Of a stretch of DNA of 5,045 nucleotides, positions 1 to 5,045 are shown piece by piece. Below the pieces are notes generated by a model that was not told the DNA's origin, made no database searches, and worked only from the letters and a program-made list of their open reading frames with translations. Both the position numbers and the translations under genes were made by a program. Location: the NCBI GenBank assembly GCA_946885925.1, contig CAMPHP010000328.1, positions 1-5,045 of the forward strand. The letters run 5' to 3'. Source of the DNA: an uncultured Litorilinea sp. (GTDB taxonomy: Bacteria > Chloroflexota > Anaerolineae > Caldilineales > Caldilineaceae). Position 1 is the stretch's first letter. Every line of letters begins with the position of its first letter.

Positions 1-1040
1 GTGTGGGTATGCGCGGGCTACGTATTCAGAATATTGTCAACGAACTGGCGGGCGAGAAGATTGATGTAGTGGAATGGAATACAGAGCTTTCCACCTACAT
101 CGCCAATTCACTCAGCCCGGCCAAGGTCAATAGTGTTTTGCTGGATGAAACCGGCTCTATCAAGACGGCGATTGTGGTTGTGCCCGACCGTCAACTGAGC
201 CTTGCCATTGGCAAGGAAGGGCAAAACGCCCGTCTGGCCGCCAAACTTACAGGTTGGCGCATTGATATCAAGAGCGAAAGCGAAGCCATGAAGGAAGGGC
301 TGGATCGGTTGGCAACAGAGCAGCCGACCAAGAGCCGCTCATCTGATCTCTTCTCGGTGGTGGAACGCTTCCTGCAAGACGAAGAGACGCCCCCGGTCAG
401 CATGGGCGATGACTTGCTCAGTAAGGCTGCTCGTGCGTTGGAGAATATGGAGCCGCGTAACGAACGCGCTGATGCATTTGAGTTGCCATCGCTCGAAATG
501 CCCGAACTTCCCGGTGAGCGGAGTGACTTCCGTGACTTATGGCCGGTTGAGGGCTTCGAATTGCCCAAAGAGCCATTTGGGGAAGCATTGGACATTGACG
601 CCGAAGAAGCTAAAGCGGGAGACTTCGAATCCGCAGACTTTGAAGCGGGAGAAGAAGAGCAATTTCCAAGCTTGCCACTGGATCTGCCTGAACCTGCGAC
701 AGCAAGCAGGGACGAGGAGACGAGTGAGCCTCAATCAGAAGAGGACGTTACTCGGATTGACAGCCTGCCTGAGGTGATTACCGCTGACATGTTGCGGTCG
801 CGTAAGGGCAAGGGTGTGGAACTCTCCCGCGACTTCGAGATTCCTGCCGAACTCTTGGTTGGTTTGGATGAGGCAGATATCGAAGAAGAGTGGAACGAGG
901 AAGAGGCTGGTAAGAAGGGCCGAGCTAAAGGCAAAGCTCCGGCTAAGCCCGCAGCCAAGGGCAAAGCCAAGAAGACCGCTAAGCCTGACTCCAAGTCCAA
1001 AGGGAAGAAGTGGCGACCTCAGCTTGAGGATGACGAATAA
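1..1040 (+). CDS. nusA: Transcription termination/antitermination factor NusA, 3' part (5' end outside window)
   Basis: NusA binds RNA polymerase and nascent RNA and modulates pausing, intrinsic termination and antitermination. The visible 345 codons (first full codon at 3) start inside KH1: GMRG (residues 2-5) is the KH1 GxxG loop, followed by the typical [20 protein letters not shown]2 follows, with its GKEG loop at 70-73 and [12 protein letters not shown]. The first two bases would complete a codon ending GT, consistent with the usual Cys of ACVG; the NTD and S1 domain lie upstream. After KH2 (about residue 100) comes a roughly 245-residue tail. About 56 of the 182 residues at 121-302 are D/E, then 15 of the 34 residues at 304-337 are K/R, and the protein ends EDDE. 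No helix-hairpin-helix AR repeats like those of E. coli are evident. The GTG at 3 is an internal Val codon, not a start. It is the first visible gene of the unit; ylxR follows after 165 nt. Identity is certain; the tail function is unknown. Confidence 0.97.
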   Translation, partial: VGMRGLRIQNIVNELAGEKIDVVEWNTELSTYIANSLSPAKVNSVLLDETGSIKTAIVVVPDRQLSLAIGKEGQNARLAAKLTGWRIDIKSESEAMKEGLDRLATEQPTKSRSSDLFSVVERFLQDEETPPVSMGDDLLSKAARALENMEPRNERADAFELPSLEMPELPGERSDFRDLWPVEGFELPKEPFGEALDIDAEEAKAGDFESADFEAGEEEQFPSLPLDLPEPATASRDEETSEPQSEEDVTRIDSLPEVITADMLRSRKGKGVELSRDFEIPAELLVGLDEADIEEEWNEEEAGKKGRAKGKAPAKPAAKGKAKKTAKPDSKSKGKKWRPQLEDDE

Positions 1041-1110
1041 GCTACTCTGACACGAATCGTTGTGTTTTCCTGGCAAACTGGTGGGCAATAGCTTATGCAG
1101 GAAAAGGCGT

Positions 1111-1151
1111 GAATCTTACCGGAAGCTATGCGGCTTCCGGTAAGGTGATTC
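1111..1151 (+). promoter_or_regulatory. Strong RNA hairpin in the nusA-ylxR spacer
   Basis: CTTACCGGAAGC (1115-1126) and GCTTCCGGTAAG (1133-1144) are perfect 12-bp complements around a 6-nt loop (TATGCG). Beyond a small bulge (1145-1147), GAAT (1111-1114) can also pair with ATTC (1148-1151). No T-tract follows, so it is not a standard intrinsic terminator. It may be an RNA processing site, an mRNA-stability element, a pause site or a protein-binding site between nusA and ylxR. The structure is seen directly; the role is inference. Confidence 0.6.
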
Positions 1152-1181
1152 TCCTCAAAACTGCTAGATGCTTATTGAGGA
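1152..1181 (+). other. Second, weaker hairpin just upstream of the ylxR ribosome binding site
   Basis: TCCTCAA (1152-1158) can pair with TTGAGGA (1175-1181), giving a 7-bp stem with a 16-nt loop directly after the stronger hairpin at 1111-1151. Together the two stems fill most of the leader before the AGGGA at 1198-1202. A 7-bp stem with a large loop can occur by chance, so confidence is low. Confidence 0.25.
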
Positions 1182-1205
1182 AGCCAGGTGTTAAGATAGG
1201 GATAG

Positions 1206-1592
1206 ATGGGCAGGATGGCACAAAAGAAACAAGGGGTAAAGCCCAAACATGTGCCGCAGCGCACCTGCATTGCTTGTCGTCAAGTGGCAGGCAAACGTGC
1301 TTTACTACGGTTGGTGCGTACAGAAAGCGGTGTCGAGATTGACGCCACGGGTAAACGAGCAGGTCGGGGCGCATATTTGCACCCCTATCAAAGCTGTTGG
1401 CGGGCGGTGATGCGCGGAGGCCGGATTGAGCAAGCTCTACGCACCCGTTTGAGCGAGGAAAACCGCCAAGCATTGCTGGCTTTTATGGCAACGCTGCCCG
1501 AATCAGAAGATGCGGAGCAAGATGTAGATGCGGCTGCCGAGCCTGTGACAACAGAGAAGCTCTCGTCACAGGGGCCAGCACTGCAAAGCTAG
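1206..1592 (+). CDS. ylxR: YlxR/RnpM family RNA-binding protein (RNase P modulator)
   Basis: Small DUF448/YlxR protein, 128 residues, normally encoded between nusA and infB as here. The B. subtilis member (RnpM) binds RNase P RNA and modulates its activity, and YlxR has also been linked to gene regulation. Visible hallmarks are RTCIACRQ (19-26, with the CxxC pair C21/C24), the basic KRALLRLVR (30-38), GRGAY (53-57), C64 in YQSCW and a basic helix around 65-82. The C-terminal 30 residues are acidic and low-complexity, a dispensable-looking extension. Start choice: ATG 1206 has AGGGA at 1198-1202 only 3 nt upstream; the in-frame ATG at 1215 has the same AGGGA 12 nt upstream. Neither spacing is ideal, so the true start could be either one (3 residues difference). 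No ylxQ (L7Ae-like) gene follows, although it does in many Firmicutes. Confidence 0.93.
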   Translation: MGRMAQKKQGVKPKHVPQRTCIACRQVAGKRALLRLVRTESGVEIDATGKRAGRGAYLHPYQSCWRAVMRGGRIEQALRTRLSEENRQALLAFMATLPESEDAEQDVDAAAEPVTTEKLSSQGPALQS

Positions 1593-1622
1593 GGGTAAAA
1601 GCTCAAGAGTAAAGTCACGCTC

Positions 1623-1655
1623 CACCCATCAGATTGTAGTCAATTATGATGGGTG
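1623..1655 (+). other. Hairpin shortly after ylxR
   Basis: CACCCATCA (1623-1631) and TGATGGGTG (1647-1655) are perfect 9-bp complements. Inside, GATTG (1632-1636) can pair with CAATT (1641-1645), one pair being G-U, around a TAGT tetraloop with a single bulged A. The result is a near-continuous 14-bp stem. No T-tract follows (CCGCATTGCC), so it is not a canonical terminator. It may be a 3' stability or processing element of ylxR mRNA, or the first stem of the infB leader. Confidence 0.5.
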
Positions 1656-1670
1656 CCGCATTGCCCCCAT

Positions 1671-1718
1671 GCAGAGACTTTGTATAGCAGGTACTTTGTA
1701 TAGCAGAGACTTGTAGTA
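1671..1718 (+). repeat. Tandem repeat, three copies of a 16-nt unit
   Basis: Copies lie at 1671-1686 (GCAGAGACTTTGTATA), 1687-1702 (GCAGGTACTTTGTATA) and 1703-1718 (GCAGAGACTTGTAGTA). Copies 1 and 2 differ at two positions; copy 3 matches copy 1 for its first ten bases and then diverges. The 14-mer ACTTTGTATAGCAG occurs exactly twice (1677-1690, 1693-1706). It lies in the noncoding ylxR-infB gap. It may be a slippage product or an array of protein or RNA binding sites; the sequence does not decide which. Confidence 0.7.
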
Positions 1719-1745
1719 GGTAAGAGCAAGCCGGAAAGAGGAAGT

Positions 1746-1781
1746 ATGAAAGCGCGAAAGTCTCAGGCACTAGTTGTATGA
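1746..1781 (+). CDS. Possible 11-residue leader peptide upstream of infB (speculative)
   Basis: An ATG at 1746 is preceded by AGAGG (1737-1741), 4 nt away, and encodes MKARKSQALVV before TGA at 1779-1781. It is the only short frame in the gap with a good ribosome binding site. The peptide is basic at the start and has no run of a single amino acid that would mark a classical attenuation peptide. A leader peptide is possible, but a chance SD-ATG pair is just as likely. Confidence 0.2.
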   Translation: MKARKSQALVV

Positions 1782-2143
1782 GTCACGGTGAGAACGTCCC
1801 ATGAACTGCCTTTTTGTAATGCACCTTGTGCATCGTGATGGCAACTTGTGACCAGGTAATCCAGAGTTGGGCGGCTAGGCCGCGGATCGTAGCAAAGGGG
1901 GATCGACCATGATCTAACCTTGGCTGCCATCTCCTCCTTCTCCCCTCTGGATCCATCCTGTCTTCACTTTGATTTAATACCCTTATTGCCCGATGTTCGC
2001 CCCATACTTGGAAGGCGACCCATCTATGGATGGTCGCGCCGAGGCGTTGAAGGTCGTGCTGAGGGGGCTTGAGGTTTAGAGCCGTGTCGCGCTCGTTTGC
2101 TGCGCTCATCTATCGGCTTCGGAGCAACTCGCTCATGTGAATT

Positions 2144-2149
2144 AGGAGG
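2144..2149 (+). promoter_or_regulatory. Ribosome binding site of infB
   Basis: AGGAGG sits 8 nt upstream of the ATG at 2158, an essentially ideal Shine-Dalgarno sequence that fixes the start of IF2. The same hexamer is complementary to CCTCCT at 1933-1938 in the leader. Confidence 0.9.
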
Positions 2150-2157
2150 TTGGACAA

Positions 2158-4095
2158 ATGGTAGCCAAAAGTAAAGTAAAATCCCGCAACAATGACTTCG
2201 AAGAAGAATTGATGGGCGAGGCCAAACAGAATGGCAAGGGCAGGGGCAAGGGACCAAACCGTTCCGATAAAGCAGTCCGTGTCGAGCAACAGCCAATAGA
2301 GTCTGTGGTGGTTGAAGATTCCATCACTGTGCGTGATCTGGCTAAGTTGATGGAACGTAGTCCCATCGATTTGATCAAGGTCTTGATGCAATATGGCATC
2401 ATGGCCCCCATCACCCATAGCATTGACCATGATACTGCGGTCATCTTGGGCGAAGAATTAGGGATTGCGGTTAGATGGCCCGATTCAGAGAATGAGGATG
2501 AAGGTACGGTTGAGCAGACGACTGAACAGACACAGACTGCACAGTCCTTTGTCCAGCGCATTCGTGAGGCCGAGAAGAGTGAAGAATTAGTAGAACGTCC
2601 GCCAGTGGTCGCGGTTTTGGGTCATGTTGACCACGGCAAGACCACCTTGTTGGATCGCATCCGCCACACCAATGTGGCGGCAGGCGAAGCAGGTGGTATT
2701 ACCCAAGCCACGGGTGCCTATCAAGTAACCATTGATGGGCGCAAGATTACCTTCTTGGACACCCCAGGTCACGAGGCATTTACCGCCATGCGTGCTCGTG
2801 GTGCTCAAGTCACCGATATTGTGGTCTTGGTCGTGGCGGCGGATGACGGTGTAATGCCGCAGACCCGTGAAGCCATCAGCCATGCACGGGCTGCGGGTGT
2901 GCAAATTATTGTGGCGATGAATAAGATCGACAAGGCCAACGCCAACCCCCAGCGGGTGATGGAAGAACTCGCCAAAGAGGGACTCCAAGCTGAACAGTGG
3001 GGTGGTGATACCATTGTCGTTGAAATGAGTGCACTGACCAACATGGGTATTGAAGACCTGCTTGAGAATATCTTGCTGGTTGCCGAGGTGGAAGGCTTCA
3101 AGGCCAACCCCAAGGGTAAATGTGTTGGCACAGTGGTTGAAGCAGAATTGGACAAATTCCGTGGGGTAACAGCCACGTTGCTGGTGCAGAATGGGACCTT
3201 GCGCCGTGGTGATGCCATTGTGGTCGGCAACACCTGGGGCCGCGTTAAGGCAATGTTCAACCCAGAGGGGCAAATTGTCAAAGAGGCAGGCCCCAGCGAT
3301 CCTGTGGTGATCTTGGGTTTGCAAGAAGTTCCCAAAGCGGGGGACATCTTTGAGGTCATGCCGAATGACCGTGAGGCCAAACTGGTCGCTGCACAACGCC
3401 AGGACGAGCTTGCCCGCGCTGCCCAAGGTGTACAACGTCGCAGCATGACGTTGGAGGAAGTCTTTGCCCGCTTTGAAGGGGGCGAGACTAAGACCCTTAA
3501 TCTGATTGTGCGTGCTGATATGCAGGGCTCGCTCGAGCCAGTGCTCAAGAGTCTGGAAGATCTGGGGAACGACGAGATCGGTGTCAAGATTTTGCAGGCG
3601 GCTATCGGTGACATCTCTGAGTCGGATGTGATGTTGGCCGAGGCCAGTGATGCCGTAATTATCGGCTTTAGCGTAGGGGCTGACAAAGCAGCCGTGCAGC
3701 GGGCCGAACAGTCAGGTGTGGAAATTCGCCACTATAATATCATCTACAAGATGATTGAAGATGTGGAGGCCGCACTGACCGGTATGTTGGAGCCGATCTA
3801 CCAAGAGGTGAAGATTGGCGAGGCCCAGGTGCTTCAGTTGTTCAAATTGCGTCGGGGTGTCATCGCTGGTTGTACTGTCACCAGTGGTGTTGTTCGCCGC
3901 AATGCATTGGCCCAGGGCATGCGTAATGGCGAAGAGTTAACGCCAATGACGCGTATCGAGACGCTGCGACGCTTCTCGGAAGATGCCACCGAAGTCCGCA
4001 CCGGCTTCGAGTGTGGCATTAAATTGGCTGTTGGGGATGATTTGCTCCAAGAGGGCGATACCATCGTTGTTTACGAACGCCAGCGCGTGCGCTAA
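2158..4095 (+). CDS. infB: Translation initiation factor IF-2
   Basis: IF2 is the GTPase that brings fMet-tRNA to the 30S subunit and promotes 50S joining. The 645-residue protein is short compared with E. coli IF2 (890) and is like the shorter Gram-positive-type forms. Order: basic N-terminus (1-50), one IF2_N module (about 54-105), acidic/Q-T linker (108-130), G domain (about 147-310), beta-barrel domain II (about 320-412), domain III (about 440-540, DMQGSLEP at 454-461) and the C2 initiator-tRNA domain (about 547-640, [16 protein letters not shown]). GTPase motifs: G1 GHVDHGKT (155-162), G2 [10 protein letters not shown] (179-188), G3 DTPGH (201-205, including the catalytic His), G4 NKID (255-258), G5 SAL (291-293). 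The G2 motif normally reads GGITQHIGAY; here H is A184 and I is T185. The gene is otherwise full length and intact, with an ideal ribosome binding site. Confidence 0.98.
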   Translation: MVAKSKVKSRNNDFEEELMGEAKQNGKGRGKGPNRSDKAVRVEQQPIESVVVEDSITVRDLAKLMERSPIDLIKVLMQYGIMAPITHSIDHDTAVILGEELGIAVRWPDSENEDEGTVEQTTEQTQTAQSFVQRIREAEKSEELVERPPVVAVLGHVDHGKTTLLDRIRHTNVAAGEAGGITQATGAYQVTIDGRKITFLDTPGHEAFTAMRARGAQVTDIVVLVVAADDGVMPQTREAISHARAAGVQIIVAMNKIDKANANPQRVMEELAKEGLQAEQWGGDTIVVEMSALTNMGIEDLLENILLVAEVEGFKANPKGKCVGTVVEAELDKFRGVTATLLVQNGTLRRGDAIVVGNTWGRVKAMFNPEGQIVKEAGPSDPVVILGLQEVPKAGDIFEVMPNDREAKLVAAQRQDELARAAQGVQRRSMTLEEVFARFEGGETKTLNLIVRADMQGSLEPVLKSLEDLGNDEIGVKILQAAIGDISESDVMLAEASDAVIIGFSVGADKAAVQRAEQSGVEIRHYNIIYKMIEDVEAALTGMLEPIYQEVKIGEAQVLQLFKLRRGVIAGCTVTSGVVRRNALAQGMRNGEELTPMTRIETLRRFSEDATEVRTGFECGIKLAVGDDLLQEGDTIVVYERQRVR

Positions 4096-4120
4096 TTGGC
4101 GGCTGGCTAGGTTCTTGGTG

Positions 4121-4146
4121 GTTCCCTGGGTTTCTACCTGGGGAAC
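4121..4146 (+). promoter_or_regulatory. Hairpin in the infB-rbfA spacer
   Basis: GTTCCCTGGGT (4121-4131) pairs with ACCTGGGGAAC (4136-4146) over 11 bp, two of them G-U wobbles, around a TTCT loop. The stem ends 20 nt before the rbfA ribosome binding site. It has no following T-tract, so termination is unlikely. A processing, pausing or translation-tuning role is inference. Confidence 0.5.
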
Positions 4147-4166
4147 TGCTCATTATTTGGATAAAG

Positions 4167-4172
4167 AGGAGG
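4167..4172 (+). promoter_or_regulatory. Ribosome binding site of rbfA
   Basis: AGGAGG lies 4 nt before the ATG at 4177 (one further G follows at 4173). The strong match supports this start over any other in-frame start. Confidence 0.85.
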
Positions 4173-4176
4173 GTCT

Positions 4177-4569
4177 ATGCCGACCATCCGCCAACAACGA
4201 GTCTCAGAACTATTATTCGAGGAACTGAGCATTATGATCGCCAATGAGTTGAGCGATCCTCGTCTTAGCCTGGTGCAAGTAACAAGTGTGGATGTGAGCC
4301 GCGACCTGCGTAATGTGAAAGTCTATGTCACGCACGATGATGAGGAGCTTTCCAAACGCGAGGTGTTGCAGGGATTGCGCCATGCCACACCTTTCTTGCG
4401 CCGCCAGATTGCTGTGCGAGCTAGCCTGCGGGCAGTGCCTGAGCTAAGTTTCTATTATGATGACACCCCGGAAAAGGCAGCGCGCGTCGATGAACTACTG
4501 CGCCAGATTGCAGCGAGTCGCACGACGAATAGGGCCGAAGAACCCCCCGCAATGCCCCCAACAGAATAA
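4177..4569 (+). CDS. rbfA: 30S ribosome-binding factor RbfA
   Basis: RbfA is a small KH-fold assembly factor that binds the immature 30S subunit near the 5' helix of 16S rRNA and supports late maturation and cold adaptation. The protein has 130 residues, the usual family length. Hallmarks: [14 protein letters not shown] (5-18), [25 protein letters not shown] (27-51 region, with DPRL and VSRDL typical), the helix with FLRRQI (73-78), [13 protein letters not shown] (84-96) and the C-terminal helix [10 protein letters not shown] (102-111). The last 18 residues are a polar, proline-rich tail. The helix-kink position, usually A-x-G in this KH type, reads A70-T71-P72. The gene follows infB after 81 nt, the standard context, and is the last gene before a strong terminator. 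Confidence 0.96.
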   Translation: MPTIRQQRVSELLFEELSIMIANELSDPRLSLVQVTSVDVSRDLRNVKVYVTHDDEELSKREVLQGLRHATPFLRRQIAVRASLRAVPELSFYYDDTPEKAARVDELLRQIAASRTTNRAEEPPAMPPTE

Positions 4570-4616
4570 TTGTTAAACCATGGGCATGTCCGTCGTAGAA
4601 GCGCAAATGTTTAAGT

Positions 4617-4657
4617 AGCATGTCAAGGAGGGGCATCCCTCCTTGACATGCTTTTTT
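4617..4657 (+). terminator. Rho-independent terminator closing the nusA-rbfA unit
   Basis: GCATGTCAAGGAGGG (4618-4632) and CCCTCCTTGACATGC (4637-4651) form a perfect 15-bp stem with the tetraloop GCAT, followed by six T residues (4652-4657). A4617 can add one further A-U pair with T4652. This is a textbook intrinsic terminator placed 48 nt after the rbfA stop. An upstream copy of GCATGTC at 4584-4590 could compete weakly for the 3' arm. Confidence 0.95.
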
Positions 4658-4678
4658 ATAGCTTTTCATAAGAGATTA

Positions 4679-4732
4679 ATTTTACAAAAGATCTAGCCTA
4701 TAAGCGATATAATTACGTATTTTACAAGGGAT
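4679..4732 (+). repeat. Direct repeat flanking the -10 element
   Basis: ATTTTACAA occurs at 4679-4687 and 4719-4727, exactly 40 bp apart. Including the following bases the match is ATTTTACAAnnGAT (4679-4692, 4719-4732). The copies lie on either side of TATAAT, at about -35 and at the expected transcription start, which would suit an operator pair. The region is AT-rich, so chance is a real alternative. Confidence 0.4.
4708..4713 (+). promoter_or_regulatory. Probable promoter -10 element for the DHH phosphoesterase gene
   Basis: A perfect TATAAT sits in an AT-rich stretch between the terminator and the next start codon, which would give a short leader of about 25-30 nt. No good -35 box lies at 16-18 bp; the nearest candidate, TTTACA at 4681-4686, is 21 bp away, which is too far for an ordinary promoter. 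There is no TGn extended -10. A regulator-dependent promoter is possible. Confidence 0.45.
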
Positions 4733-4746
4733 ATTGTGTAGAGATT

Positions 4747-5045
4747 ATGATTACGATTGAACCTGCTTTGCTTACTGCGCTGGCAAGCGCCAACCAGATT
4801 CTTTGTATCAGCCATGTCAAGCCCGATGGTGACGCTGTTGGCAGCCTCCTGGGGTTGGGCTGGCTCTTGTTGCGTTTGGGCAAGCAGCCAACGTTGGCAC
4901 TCCAAGACCCAGTGCCCGATGAGCATAAAGTTTTGCCGGGTGCTGACAAGATACTTACTGCCCAAGATGACGATTATCGCGCGCTGGTGCAAGAACACCC
5001 CTTTGACGCTGTGATTTGCGTGGATGCCTCTAGCGCTGATCGCAT
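4747..5045 (+). CDS. nrnA: DHH-family phosphoesterase, NrnA-like (bifunctional oligoribonuclease/pAp phosphatase), 5' part
   Basis: The DHH/DHHA1 phosphoesterases of the NrnA group degrade very short RNAs and dephosphorylate pAp, using two metal ions. Only the first 99 codons are present and the frame is open to the window edge. Motif I is clear: HVKPDGDAVGS (23-33), matching HxxPDGDAxGS with H23, D27 and D29 as metal ligands. Motif II begins at CVDASSADR (91-99, D93). The DHH motif itself and the DHHA1 domain lie outside. Start: ATG at 4747 begins MITIEPALLTAL. A weak AAGGGA at 4726-4731 is 15 nt upstream, so the ribosome binding site is poor; no ATG, GTG or TTG start lies in frame between the promoter and 4747. 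nrnA-like genes often follow rbfA, but here a terminator and a probable promoter separate them. Assignment to NrnA rather than another DHH subfamily is probable, not certain. Confidence 0.88.
   Translation, partial: MITIEPALLTALASANQILCISHVKPDGDAVGSLLGLGWLLLRLGKQPTLALQDPVPDEHKVLPGADKILTAQDDDYRALVQEHPFDAVICVDASSADR

Larger units (their letters stand above)
1593..2157 (+). other. 565-nt ylxR-infB intergenic region / probable long infB leader, no convincing gene
   Basis: No protein gene can be supported here. No ylxQ-like reading frame is present, and no tRNA or riboswitch that I can recognise. The region does hold several structured elements: a hairpin at 1623-1655, a three-copy 16-nt tandem repeat at 1671-1718, a possible 11-codon leader peptide at 1746-1781, and small palindromes at 1819-1833 (ATGCAC-CTT-GTGCAT) and 1871-1883 (GCGGC-TAG-GCCGC). 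It also has a 19-nt pyrimidine run at 1930-1948, a stem at 2015-2037 (GCGACC/GGTCGC, continued by ATC/GAT after a bulged C), and the infB ribosome binding site. No hairpin followed by a T-tract is seen, so read-through from ylxR is plausible. No clear -35/-10 pair was found. Confidence 0.55.

Noticed and set aside
1109..1342. 77-codon GTG-started frame overlapping ylxR
   Set aside because: It runs through the leader hairpin and overlaps the well-supported ylxR in another frame; its product is not recognisable.
1661..1688. TTGCCC-16 bp-TATAGC as an infB promoter within the tandem repeats
   Set aside because: Both boxes are weak and the TATAGC is simply part of the repeat unit; without start-site data it is not worth calling.
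1731..1745. CCGGAAAGAGGAAG resembling the SRP RNA loop
   Set aside because: The resemblance covers only a few bases, and no flanking long stem of SRP RNA is present.
1811..1815. T5 run in the infB leader as a terminator
   Set aside because: No GC-rich stem immediately precedes it, so termination between ylxR and infB is not supported.
1991..2008. GTTCGCCCC as a tRNA T-loop
   Set aside because: No acceptor, D or anticodon arms can be built around it.
1993..2079. Short + strand frame (28 codons) in the infB leader with a protein-like composition
   Set aside because: It has no ribosome binding site, is very short and sits directly opposite an antisense frame. I could not link it to ylxQ/L7Ae or any other family.
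2587..3686. Long minus-strand frames (282 and 293 codons) within infB
   Set aside because: They are shadows of the IF2 coding strand; every IF2 domain and motif is intact in the + frame.
4584..4624. Direct repeat GCATGTC before the terminator as an anti-terminator
   Set aside because: Only 7 bp could compete against a perfect 15-bp terminator stem, so a switch is improbable.

Overview
The window is a stretch of the conserved bacterial transcription/translation-factor operon. All recognised genes are on the + strand, in the order nusA (3' part) - ylxR/rnpM - infB - rbfA - terminator - a new unit starting with a DHH-family phosphoesterase (nrnA-like, 5' part). This order alone says 'bacterial chromosome, core region'. 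There are no mobile genes, CRISPR arrays or recognisable tRNA/rRNA genes.

The organism is a bacterium of roughly 50% G+C that uses canonical AGGAGG ribosome binding sites. The gene order, the short IF2 with a single IF2_N module, the NusA with a long acidic then lysine-rich tail instead of E. coli-type AR repeats, and the rbfA-DHH neighbourhood fit a deep-branching or Gram-positive-like lineage. I lean towards Chloroflexota, but this is a guess from general character and not a demonstrated placement.

Layout. 1-1040: NusA from inside KH1 through KH2 and a roughly 245-residue tail. 1041-1205: leader with a perfect 12-bp hairpin. 1206-1592: YlxR/RnpM. 1593-2157: a 565-nt gap without a convincing gene but with a three-copy 16-nt tandem repeat, several hairpins, a possible 11-codon leader peptide, an anti-Shine-Dalgarno-like pyrimidine tract and finally a strong infB ribosome binding site. 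2158-4095: IF2. 4096-4176: short spacer with an 11-bp hairpin just before the rbfA ribosome binding site. 4177-4569: RbfA. 4618-4657: a textbook intrinsic terminator. 4679-4732: AT-rich promoter region with TATAAT and a 40-bp-spaced direct repeat. 4747-5045: start of the DHH phosphoesterase, running off the window.

The genes belong together functionally. NusA controls pausing, termination and antitermination of RNA polymerase; YlxR/RnpM is an RNA-binding protein tied to RNase P; IF2 brings initiator tRNA to the 30S subunit; RbfA matures the 30S subunit. The strong terminator closes this unit, and the DHH protein (nanoRNA/pAp degradation) appears to be transcribed separately.

Nothing here is clearly a new system. 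The best candidates for something undescribed are the 565-nt infB leader, the ylxR leader hairpin, the NusA polyampholyte tail and the His-to-Ala change in the IF2 G2 motif.
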